Shown piece after piece: positions 47,201 through 57,591 of a stretch of DNA of 64,000 nucleotides. Position 1 is the stretch's first letter, and the number at the start of each line of letters is the position of its first letter. The position numbers were made by a program, and so were the translations under genes. Source of the DNA: Telopea speciosissima (lineage: Eukaryota > Streptophyta > Magnoliopsida > Proteales > Proteaceae). The DNA lies in NCBI RefSeq assembly GCF_018873765.1, contig NC_057922.1:11979563-12043562 (forward strand). Reading direction: 5' to 3'. A model generated the notes under the pieces. The model was not told the DNA's origin, did no database searches, and saw only the letters and a list, made by a program, of their open reading frames with translations.

Positions 47201-50200
47201 GATGGGCTAGATTAGAGTAGATGGAAGATTTGGGTGCGAAAATGTATTAGAGGAACCACAACTATCTCATTTGTCAAATTTGAGTCCAAATGACTGAATA
47301 CACAGTTACAAAACGAATCAAAATTTATTAGAATTAAAAAGAAATGATTTGTCATATAATGTAACCCAACAATTTTTTTTAGCCAGTCTCTATAATGTCT
47401 TGAGCAAAAACTTGACTACTGAGATAGATGTTAATGCTTGATTGAGTAACAAAATCATTGACGAACAGGGATACGGGATGACCGAGGCTGGTCCAGTGAC
47501 GATATGCTTGTCCTTCGCGAAAGAACCGTTCGACACAAAACCAGGTTCATGTGGGACTGTTATTAGAAATGCAGATTTAAAGATCATTGATCCAACAACT
47601 GGTTTTTCTCTGTCCAGAAATAAACCAGGAGAGATCTGCATTAAAGGGGATCAGATCATGAAAGGTATATATGGTTATATGCTTTACCTTCCATCACTTA
47701 ATGCATTTCCTTGAAATATGTTGTAGGGCCTCTATGAATATAAGGGATTTTAGATACATTCAAAGCTAGTAGGCGAAAGGGGATCCCATGCATGAAATAT
47801 TATTACCTAAGAAAATTATTGCTCCAGTGGGAGTAGTTGGTTCTTTGTCTCTTATATACTAGTGTCCATTTAGAGAGGATCCTAGTTGAAATGAAATATG
47901 CATTGAAGCAAAAATAGATTTCCAAAGAGTTCTTGGCCATTTTCTATTTCTTGAACCAAGAGAAATTCATGCGAGATTCTCACGTGATTCAGTTTAATCC
48001 ACTTGCAGTGCACTTATTATTAAAGTCAAGTACTTGCTGTATGCTACAAATTTTGTAATGTTTTATTGAATCTAAAGTATTCATCTATTTGCCAAAAAAA
48101 ATATTATTTTCAAGAAAATCTTCACTAATCATATTGTATTTAATCATTCTCATCTTTTTCCTCCGACCCATTTAAAATAGGAGAGTCATCCCATTCAAAA
48201 TAGGACAAAATTTGAGAAGAGTGTCGCATGTTGATATGGACCTACTCAATCAATCCTTAGACATAAAATAAAGTCGAAAGTTTTCCTTCATTCATAAAGA
48301 AGATCTCTATGCTTCAAGTCTTTTCATTAAGATTTTCTTCATTCTAAAATTTTGATTCAATCACAAGACGTGAATCAAAATTCTTTAGATGGCAAGAGAA
48401 AATTCTAGTTGTAAGTTCTACTAGGCTAAAAACATATAGGTTCTACAAACATAGATAAAGACCTAATTTTATAATCAAGTAAATCCTTGGACCTACTAAT
48501 CGAAGTTGAGTTGAAATAGTTACTCTAAATAGGGATGTAACGGATCGATTCGGATCGATCGGATCGGATATCGGCGATATTCGCGAATACGGATACTCAC
48601 GTCGGATGCGGATCGATGATTTTACCATCGTTACATATCGCCTTTGCCGACCTTCCCCCGGATACAATTCTCTCTCAATCCATATCTCTTAGATCATGAT
48701 TCTCTTTTCATCATATTCTAGAACTTGTTTAATCTTCAAAACCTAAAAATCATTATTTGATTTTAATGGAGTATTGGATTATTTTCGGATATCTCTAACG
48801 AATACGGATGCCCTAACGAATACGGATGCTGATTGATTTTATCCATTTACATCCCTAACTCTAAGTAGGACTATGGGATATAATATGGGAGAAGAAAAAA
48901 CAAATTGTCTACGAATTTATTTAAATAGACAAAAGGAAAAGGGTTTGGCACGCCACCCACTTTCCAGAGGCTAGCTAGCAGGACGTACCAATGGGTAGGG
49001 TGGGATGAATTGGGCAGGGTGGTTGTATCACAAAAAGATGGGAGAGAGACAAACACATGATTGGGTAGCCGACGGTATGCCTAACATTTTCCCATAGACA
49101 AATTTGCAATAAAAGACTTCATGACTGATTTTGGTATTTCACATTGAATAATTGATCACATTTAAGCTCTTCCAAAACAGCACATTTGGATAAGCTTATG
49201 GGAACCTAAATAGGTGAAAATCCCCTTCCCCCTCTCAATGTTCTACATGTCAAGTTTTGTGGCCTATACCTCAACAATATGGTCCATGACCTGCTAGATT
49301 TATTTTTAACAGTCAAATTGGCATATGGTTGATGTGAACTGATGTAGTAATTCTATGCATATATATATATATATATATATATATCTCGAGTCTTTTTCTA
49401 ACCATTCAAATCATGATCTAAATTAATATTTTCAAATTGATGTTTTGATTGAGCAGATCAACCAACGATATGAAAAAATTAATTGTTTTACCCGAAGTAT
49501 TATTGCCCAAATTAACCTGCCCCAAGTAGTGATCCCAAATTTTAAAGAAGAAAAAAAGAAAAGTAAAAAAATGATTCAAACTCATCTTTTACTCCCAAAC
49601 TAAGCATCCCCCTTGTTCACTTTTGGAGTTCCAAGTCCACCTACTTACCTCCGTGGAAACCTACTCTCTCTCTCTCTCTCTTACTTAAACTGACATATTT
49701 ACCCTTGTTTTTTGTTTAGGTTACATCAACGATCCAGAGGGCACAAAGAAAACCATTGACAAACATGGATGGTTACACACAGGGGACATCGGGTATGTTG
49801 ATGAGGATGATGAGATCTTCATTGTGGACCGATTGAAAGAATTGATAAAGTACAAAGGGTTCCAGGTGGCCCCTGCCGAGCTCGAAGCAATTCTCGTCGC
49901 TCATCCCAAAATCTCTGATGCCGCTGTTGTCCCGTAAGTCCTAAACATCATTTTAAAAGGTTTTTAAATATTGGTTCAGATCTATCAGGGCTTCGGGTTC
50001 AAATCAGTTTTGGTTCACTAATGTTACAGAATGAAAGACGAAGTCGCAGGCGAAGTTCCGGTCGCATTTGTCGTGAAATCAGACGGTTGTGAGGTCACAG
50101 AAGATGAGATCAAGGAATACATCTCAAAACAGGTGATTCAAATACAAACCCACATAGCCCACGCGGATTTGGGTTTTATTGACTTGGGGCCATTAGGCTT

Positions 50201-50469
50201 TTTTTATTTAAATGATGCTTACACAAATTGGGGTTGGGTTGGGCTGAAATGACCAAGTCCCTGAGCCCATGTCCAACATGATCATGGGGTATGGCCCAAG
50301 CAAAGCCCATGATAGAATTAATTGGGTTTTATTCCTTCTCTGAATGGTTGTTATCTTATTGGTGCAGGTAGTACACTATAAGAGGATCAAACGGGTAATT
50401 TTAGTGCATTCAATCCCAAAAGCGCCATCTGGCAAGATCTTACGGAAGGATTTAAGAGCAAAATTGTAA
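44271..50469 (+). CDS. 4CL: 4-coumarate:CoA ligase copy B (intact)
   Basis: Exons 44271-45269, 47469-47664, 49720-49933, 50030-50132 and 50368-50469 join in frame (GT-AG throughout) to 537 residues, the usual 4CL length. The enzyme adenylates 4-coumarate (and caffeate or ferulate) with ATP and transfers it to CoA in the cytosol, feeding lignin and flavonoid synthesis. Visible motifs: box [12 protein letters not shown] at 191-201, box II GEICIKG (usually GEICIRG) at 387-393, WLHTGD at about 416-421, and the catalytic lysine K527 in PSGKILRK. There is no peroxisomal SKL at the C-terminus, which favours true 4CL over peroxisomal 4CL-like enzymes. The start [10 protein letters not shown] fits the conserved N-terminus before [13 protein letters not shown]; the upstream in-frame MCVCVCV comes from the TG repeat in the leader. 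Copies A (inverted, upstream) and C (downstream) are paralogues. Intron 1 is 2.2 kb against 153 bp in copy A. Confidence 0.95.
45378..45624. mobile_element. MULE-like MITE in 4CL-B intron 1
   Basis: Ends gggaagcagttttctgtt and ggagttctttttccc are inverted. The interior has gagtgtggcctacg and a doubled gtgtct/tatctctctcct core, so it is a longer (247-bp) member of the family at 6690 and 23508, possibly with an internal duplication. The copy A intron has no room for it. Confidence 0.7.
46955..47121. mobile_element. Foldback MITE in 4CL-B intron 1
   Basis: Ends ggacaaaattttcctccacc and (opposite strand) ggatcgaatttccctccacc. The interior gtgaatcctatgatgg-type words recur on the other strand at 29600-29720 and 32160-32290. 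Confidence 0.6.
48530..48857. mobile_element. hAT-like MITE, ATCCG-rich family, copy 3, in 4CL-B intron 2
   Basis: Starts tagggatgtaacgg and ends tccatttacatcccta. The 8-bp flanks actctaaa (48522-48529) and actctaag (48858-48865) differ at one position. Not present in intron 2 of copy A, so it inserted after the A/B duplication or was lost from A. Confidence 0.75.
49361..49384. repeat. (AT)n microsatellite
   Basis: Alternating AT run in intron 2 of 4CL copy B. Confidence 0.9.
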
Positions 50470-51112
50470 AAAAGCGCGTTGATTCAAATCAAAATCACAT
50501 TGAGATTACAAAGATTCCAAGCAAATCTCAACCAATTCATAATCAACATGCTAGCTCGTACAATTTCTTATATAAATACAAAGATTCTGTAGCAAAAATC
50601 CGGCCATTTTGACCGTTGGATTTGTCTAGGGATCGATTTGGATTTTCCACATTCCAAATTTCTTACTGATCAAGCGAGATCATAAGTAACCCCTTTCATG
50701 AAATGGCAATCAGTCTCACTCTCATGTACGTCTATACGTCCTCCCGCACAATCTCTTTGTAGTCCAAAATTTTTCAATGATTGTTTTTTCCGACACATCT
50801 TTTCTTTTTTTTTTTGACACCTATTGAAGAAATCTTTTGAGAAAGGAGAGGGTTTGGTTTGGTTTCTAAGATGCAGCACAATCTCATTAAGTTTGATAGA
50901 AAACACACTAATTCATTACTTATTCCAAATTAACACTACATTTCAAACTTTAGTCTGAAAATTTTATATAGTTTTGAAAATCCTTTCACAAAAGGTACAA
51001 TTTCAAAACACTAACAATATGGATCGGACAGAGATTAGAGCAATTAAGGACCGAAGTGGCCGAGATGAAATAAGTGATTATGGCCCAACTCTTAATTATA
51101 AGTGGCCCAAAA
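50470..51112. other. 3' region between 4CL-B and the 105-aa gene
   Basis: Convergent 3' ends, presumably the two 3' UTRs. No further coding sequence. Confidence 0.4.
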
Positions 51113-52153
51113 TCAAGCAAAAATGGATGCAGCGGCACCCCTGCCATGAGTGAGGTCAAGAGTAGGGAATTGCCGGTACAATACTTCTTCTCCAAGCTGC
51201 AGAAAATGGGTTCTTAAACACAATACTTCCATGTCTAATCGACAATCCCCCTCCCCCTTGGTATGATCAAGATGTTTTTTTTGAACCATCTCAAAATTCC
51301 AACAAATGTTAGTAAATAAAATCACAATTAAATCAATTGAAGGAGTAGAGAAACATAGAGAATGCACACGCACCAACCCAAGGTATGAGAAACACCCTCA
51401 CGCATTGATCACCATCATGATTAATCCACACACAATGATCACCAACGTGATCAACCCACAATCACTACAAAGTGATTAACCAAATGGTTAAAATAAAAAT
51501 TAACTATTTGAAAGCAGATATATACGGTAAAGCTCAATTGATCCCCTTTGTTTAAAGGTTTCTTTTTAATAGCTCATATGATCTTCCGATGTCAACTCTC
51601 AATTAACCGTGGAATATTCAAGTTTTAGTTCGGCAGAGTTTCCCACATATTTGTCAAAATGGTTCTATCCATCCGAACTGGAGATTTTTCTCATATTTAA
51701 TAGAATATTATTATTCACTTCCAATAAACAATCATAAATTCTTGAGTAAATTTCATGTACCAAAAAAATCATGTTCTTTTTTTTTTTTATTGAAATTCAA
51801 AAAATTGGAGAAATTGGGGGAAATATTTTGGTGTTCCACCAACGGTCAAAATCACCACGGGGAAACTTGAAATTTTTGCAGATCATAATTTTTCTTGACC
51901 AGCGATGTAGATCTCATACCGATTCCAACAGGATATGGAGCTGATGATTCTGATCCTGAATTTGGAATCTTGTGTCCGCCATAGCTTCCAAGCAGGCAGA
52001 ATTGAGGTGTACAGTATAGTTGACATACACCACAGCTTTCCTCATCTTGTATGCTTCCTCACTCCTAAAATCCAACGTGGCTCCTCTGTTTCTATCTCCA
52101 CTAACTTCTGTCCACAAACTCTGGAGAAATTTTTCATTATCACTATCAGCCAA
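51113..52153 (-). CDS. Hypothetical 105-aa protein, two exons, head-to-head with NFU
   Basis: Exon 1 (51920-52153) encodes 78 residues starting MADSDNEKFLQSLWTEVSGD and ends at a strong donor, TCG/GTATGAG. Exon 2 (51113-51196) follows the acceptor ttttctgcag, keeps phase 0 and adds 27 residues ending GRGAAASIFA and a stop. The protein is small, soluble and mixed-charge, with no signal peptide or membrane segment; exon 1 has a Gln/His-rich stretch (RFQIQDQNHQLHILLES) that looks helical. I do not recognise the family. Support: a long in-frame exon with canonical splice sites, and a start codon only 62 bp from the divergently transcribed NFU gene, which suggests a shared promoter. It could instead be an antisense frame of the NFU leader, so confidence is moderate. 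Confidence 0.45.
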
Positions 52154-52215
52154 GAAAAAACCCTTCTATCTTCATTAAAGTTATAAGCACAGAATTGAAG
52201 ATCCATGCAAGGAGG
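52154..52215. promoter_or_regulatory. Compact divergent spacer between the 105-aa gene and NFU
   Basis: Only 62 bp separate the two start codons, so the 5' leaders must be very short or overlap. The ATG at 52205 is followed after three codons by a stop and forms a minimal upstream frame before the NFU start. Confidence 0.4.
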
Positions 52216-54048
52216 ATGAGTGTGTTCTCAACCCAAATGCAAATTCTAAAAGCAGCAACAACAGCCAGAGCTGCAACATTCAATCCATCCCTCATCAAGG
52301 TACTCTGCTAATCATATTTTACATTTCGAAGATTTTTAATCTATTCAGCATCATTGTTTATCTAGCCCCTCTTGTCTTCTTATTCAGAACCTGATCAAAG
52401 AACCCAGTTCGATTTCGTCGAAACAGAACTCCTTCCTCAGGGGTCAATTCAATATCAAACACTTCCTTGAAATCACCTCAAGGCATCGTTTGAGAAGCCA
52501 AGCAGGTAATCAAATGGGTTATATGCGTTGTGTTTGCTTCTTCCTCATAAAATTTGAAGTACCCATTACACAAAACTTTGTTTACTGGTTGTGAACTTGT
52601 GATTTGGGTTTTGGGGACTGATTTTCTGTTTTGCAGCTTTCCCTTCGAAAGAGAATTTTATATTTAACCATTACCATAGAATTTTGGATTATGATGTTGG
52701 TTTGGTTTCTGAAATTACAGGAACAGTAGTTGTGCCTAGTTGTGTTCTTCCATTAACCGAAGAGAATGTAGAGAGAGTGCTTGAGGAAGTGCGGCCAGGC
52801 CTAATGGCCGATGGAGGGAACGTCGCACTGCATGAGATCGATGGGCTTGTTGTGGTACTAAAGCTACAAGGAGCATGTGGTTCATGTCCAAGTTCAACTA
52901 TGACCTTGAAGATGGGAATTGAAACTCGTCTCAGGGATAAGATACCTGAAATCCAGGAAGTGGAGCAGATTATGGACACAGAGACTGGACTTGAGCTCAA
53001 TGAGGAAAACGTCGAAAAGGTAACTAAGATTCTAAGAACCATTCTTCTATCACCATGAAGTGCCCTACGGTTTTTATTACTCTAAATGTTTGATAGAACG
53101 ATCCAGTGAGTGTACCCTTTCACTGAAAATTATATCAGAGCATGTTCATGCAATTTGGCCGTTGAGTTGTATGTGGGATCTTCTATTCCATGGACTAACC
53201 CTTATTGTGAATGTAATTAGGCAAATGGTGAAGTGAGGTGTTATACTTCACTCTCCTAAATCATATGAAGAAAATTTTCAGGTTTGCTCAAGTAATACAT
53301 CAAGACTACTCTCATATGTCATAGCTACCAGTAGTTACAGAAATTTACTTTGGTGGAGAAGAATCCTCAATAGACATTTTATGGGTTCAATTGGGAAAGA
53401 ACATGTTATGTGTGCGTCTTGAATTCTTGTACCCATTTCAAAGTTTGTCTCGCTACGACAATTTTTGGTGGCAACTCGAAGGAGAAGTTTTGTGAGGTCT
53501 GTGATGGTAGCAGAGGGCTTGGGACCCGACTTGATGGAGTATTTCCTTGTTTTATTGGCTTGTTGTGTAAGCAAGAGACAGAAGTGGGATTTGAGCATTT
53601 TCATATTAGGGTTTTTTGGAGAGAGTTCTTGCTGTGAGCTTTGAAAGATCTCTATTGTATTTTTTTTTCATCACATAGTGAATCATCTTCAGCTTCACAT
53701 GTGGATGTAGCACATCTAATTGGTGTGTAAACCACGTTAAATCTCTGTGTCATTCTTGCTTAAATCTGTTTTGTTTCTTCATATTTCTTGGTATTTGCGT
53801 TAACCAAAAATTAACTTCAAATAAAAATTGCTCTAATCTACTCTAATTTTCAGATTCTTGCAGAGATAAGGCCGTATCTTGGGGGTACAGGAGGTGGAGA
53901 GCTAGAGCTTATTCAGATCGATGGATATGTTGTTAAGGTCAAACTCAATGGACCAGCAGCAGGTGTTATGACAGTTCGGGTTGCTCTAACTCAAAAATTG
54001 AGAGAAAAAATACCTGCAATAGCGGCTGTCCAGCTAACAGACAAGTAA
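52216..54048 (+). CDS. NFU: NFU (NifU-like) iron-sulfur scaffold protein, plastid type
   Basis: Exons 52216-52299, 52388-52505, 52637-53019 and 53854-54048 join to 259 residues. Plastid NFU1-3 proteins receive Fe-S clusters from the SUF machinery and pass them to targets such as photosystem I and ferredoxin-dependent enzymes. The N-terminal part, about 90 residues rich in Ser, Lys and Arg and poor in acidic residues, fits a transit peptide. The first NFU domain starts near [20 protein letters not shown] and carries the cluster-binding CxxC in [10 protein letters not shown] second, degenerate NFU domain ([20 protein letters not shown] ... [13 protein letters not shown]) has no CxxC. This two-domain layout is the NFU1/2/3 pattern; mitochondrial NFU4/5 have one NFU domain after a different N-terminal domain. 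An alternative in-frame acceptor at about 52721 (attacag) would skip 28 residues of exon 3. The ATG at 52205 cannot be the start, because a stop follows after three codons. Confidence 0.92.
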
Positions 54049-57000
54049 CCCACTGAGAGTATCATTTATTGTTTTTAGAAAAGAAAAAGAAAAAGAGATT
54101 TTTTTTTTGGATATGAAAAAAAAAGGCTAAATAGATTTACCAGTCTAGAGTTACTTAGGCTGTATTTGAACTATACATCATTTGGATGTGGGGATTAAAA
54201 TTCCAAATCAATGATGCAATATTATAAAAAAATATTCAAATTCTAAGATTTCCAAATATCATTGTTTAGTTTCATTGTGAACTATTGGTATCTTATGATT
54301 CAAATACTGAATGATATAGGAACACAGATTTTTAGAGGGAACTTTGACTTCCATATGATGTTATATATTACTTTTGCGATCATGCTAATCTATCTGAGTG
54401 ACTCTGACTTAATGGACAAGGATTTAATTGAGAAGACCCCATTTGGACTAGGCCCCCAATATAGCTTATCCATCACCCTTTGGAGCTTAGGGAAATCGTT
54501 ACAATAGATTCCAGTTCATAACATGTGAATACTTCCTATATCTTTCTTTTAACTTTGTCTTCTCTCTCTTTTTCCCTCTCCTTCCACCATTTCCTCTTCT
54601 CTCTTCCCTTCTGTTATGCTTCTCACCCTGTGTCTCTTCCCTGGTTTAAACAAAGAAAGGGGTACTGTGTGTTTGCAGCATGGTCCAAGCCAGCTGCCGG
54701 TTTCCTCTTCCGGGTGGAGGAACAAGCACAACAAGACGATTAGGTCGGCTCTTCTCTTTCTTCTCTTCTTCTTCTTCTTCTTCTCTGCTGCTGCTGGCTG
54801 GTGGAAGTATGCCTGTGATTGTGTTACAGAGGGAGAGAGATGGGCACGGAAAGAAAGAGAGAAATGAGTGAAGAGAAATTTTTTTCACTTTTATAGTTGT
54901 TACTATTTTTCATATTTTTTCATCATCTGATTCAAAAAAATTGTGTTGGTGGAGGTAAAATTGGCCAATCCAAGTAGATTCCAACTAATCAGGATCAAAA
55001 TCAGATCAGAACCGCAGGAGACTGATTCCGTAAAACAAAGGACATGACCATGAATCATCTAATAAAACAAAGTATCAATGCCTGTATATAATTAACAAAA
55101 AGAATTCACAAGTAAGAAAACAAAGGTTTACTGACATGTACATTGCAGTCAAACCCTTAGAACACATCAATTACAACATCGAAATTTTTTACAAATTATA
55201 AGACCAAGAAATCCAACATGAAAAGACTAAGAATATCCAGACGCGATGGTTCATCTGTCCAATATCAACCCAGTATATTTTGACCAGATCCATCAGTGCA
55301 AACTGTATCTATCATGCATTACTACACAAGCCAGATTATAGACCAGAACCAAAAATGGCAACCAGAACATAACCAAATCTGCTAGTAACTCACTACCTAA
55401 TATCTAAGACAAATAGATTGCATGCAAGCTAAATTATCTTAATCTCAAAATCTCCAAAGTTATAAACACTGGTTGGTATAACATTTTCTTCTTGAATTGC
55501 ATTACAACTTCGTGTTTTATCTGAAAACTGCAGATATCAGATTTTATGTTGTGTAGTCATAAAACAGCATTCAGAAAAGGAAAACGAAACTCGTGTAGGC
55601 CACATTAGATGTGACTGCTTATGCATCATTCTTCACCCCCCCCCCCCACCCAAATAATTGTCATAGCTGATGTCCAAAACCGGAAAGCAATGAAAAGAAT
55701 TGGTAAACTGTACAACCCATATTAGTGAAAAGTTGGTCATTTCCCAATTGAAGCTCATATCTGGAAGAGTAAACAAGATGTGGCTCAAGATGTGGATAGG
55801 GGCAAGAACCACTCAACCACTAATGGCTTGAATAGTTGGTGATTCAATCATCAATCTATCATTGTTCTCTATAACCACAGGTATGATTTATTATATGAGA
55901 TGAATCACTCACTAGAAATTTAAATATTAGATGGATGATAACATCCATGTTGAATTCCAAGAATGATAGCAGAAAGACTGTTCCCCAAACACAAAGTCTT
56001 AAACTATAGAAACATACATGCGGTACCTGATGCCAAAAAGCCAAAAGATGGAGAACCAAAATTAATATAACAACTATATTGGCCCAACAACTGAAATCAA
56101 AATCCTGGTGCTGCCAGTATAACCCAAACAGAATGCAAAAAACCACTAAAAATGATATGGTCTCTATGTTTACAGGCAGAAAATGTAGCCTACTGGGCGC
56201 ATAGCATAACATAATAGGTATTTCTTTCAGAAAAAACAAGCATCAAATGGGTATCTCATAAGCAGAAATGAAGGATAAATATTTATTATATATTTTTGGC
56301 AGGGGGACGTTTTTTGGCAGAACCATAGGACTGGGGGACAAATCAAAGCCATTGGACATTAGGTAGAGCAGATGGGTGAGGAGTGTTTATTTCTACTTGT
56401 GTCATTCGAACTCAATAATCATAAAATATGTGATGATATTAAATTTTCATGATAGCAACAAGACAGAGATTACAAATAAATCATTTTTTTTTTTACTCAT
56501 GATCACAACGTCAAGTTACAGATGATTCTCAAATCCAAACTCAAATGAAAGCAAAGTGCAATGATCTGAAGCATCATAAGTTTTCCTTGACCCACGGTGA
56601 AGGAAACACCCACGAATCTACTGCCATTATTAATCTCTCTCTCTCTCCCGCACCACCCCAATTTTTTTTGGAAGTCTGAAATGCCCTTCACTGTTCCCTG
56701 ACACCCATCCAAACACAATTATGGCAATCAGTGAAGGAATTCCTCCTTTACGGTGGATCAGTGATTTCTAGACAGGGAGAAAGAATCAATTGACTAAACC
56801 CATATCATACTGAACAGATCCAGAAAGGGAACAAGATAGGAAGCAAATAAACCAGAGAGAGATCTGTCCGTCGAAATTGGTTCACCCAATTCAATCCTGA
56901 ATAGTATTAGTATATTCTTTATTAAAATTATGCAGACACTAAAATCCAGGTATATCTGTGAACCAATAATCCAACTCAACAAACACTGAAGGCCAAAGTG

Positions 57001-57591
57001 CATAGCACAAGAAAGTGACACAGTTTAGCCAGTCCATGAGAACTATGGAAATAGAAGAGATACAATCTGTAGGAAATCCCATCAGGATTGCTACTTACAG
57101 ACCCTATTTGATGGCAAGAAGTTCAAGAACAAGAATCCAGTAGTATGCATCCTTTCAAGGGATTAAAGCCCATAATTCCCTCAGATTAACTGCAATTTGG
57201 AAACAATCCAATTCATTCAACTCCATATTTACAACATAATAAGTTCTTCCATGGTGGAAAGTACCAAATTATGGTCGGTATACCACCCTTATGATGTACG
57301 GAATACAAGAAAAGAGTTGTCAAAAAAAATTCAATTATCTTTTTCCAAAACAAGATTGAAAAATATCAGGGAAAAGATAAACCAACCTAAGGGAAATACA
57401 TGTATAAAATAGGACAGCCTTAGTGTAAATTACCTGGATACAAAATCTCTACAATCTGTAATTGTGTTAATTTACAATATGCAAATTACCTTAGTACAAA
57501 ATCCCTACAATCTGTAGCTTCTTTAGAAAGCAAATTGACTTCAATTCTTGAATAATCCACATCACTTCTGGTTCTATTGTAGGGTTTAGGG
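54049..57591. other. Intergenic between NFU and PPR genes
   Basis: AT-rich, with CT/TTC-rich tracts (54550-54610, 54755-54790), a C-run near 55637-55650, and a MITE-like block at about 56570-56760. The open frames here are hydrophobic or low complexity and show no family signature. Part of 57420-57590 is probably PPR 3' UTR. Confidence 0.4.

Noticed and set aside
52689-53042. 117-aa minus-strand frame opposite NFU
   Set aside because: Antisense shadow of NFU exon 3; its Ser/Thr-rich composition is typical of such shadows.
54616-54888. Overlapping frames on both strands near 54.6-54.9 kb
   Set aside because: Low-complexity CT/TTC-rich sequence open in several frames at once; no domain.
55859-56239. 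126-aa hydrophobic frame on the minus strand
   Set aside because: Long but AT-driven, with no membrane-protein family signature, no partner exons and no codon pattern distinguishable from noise.
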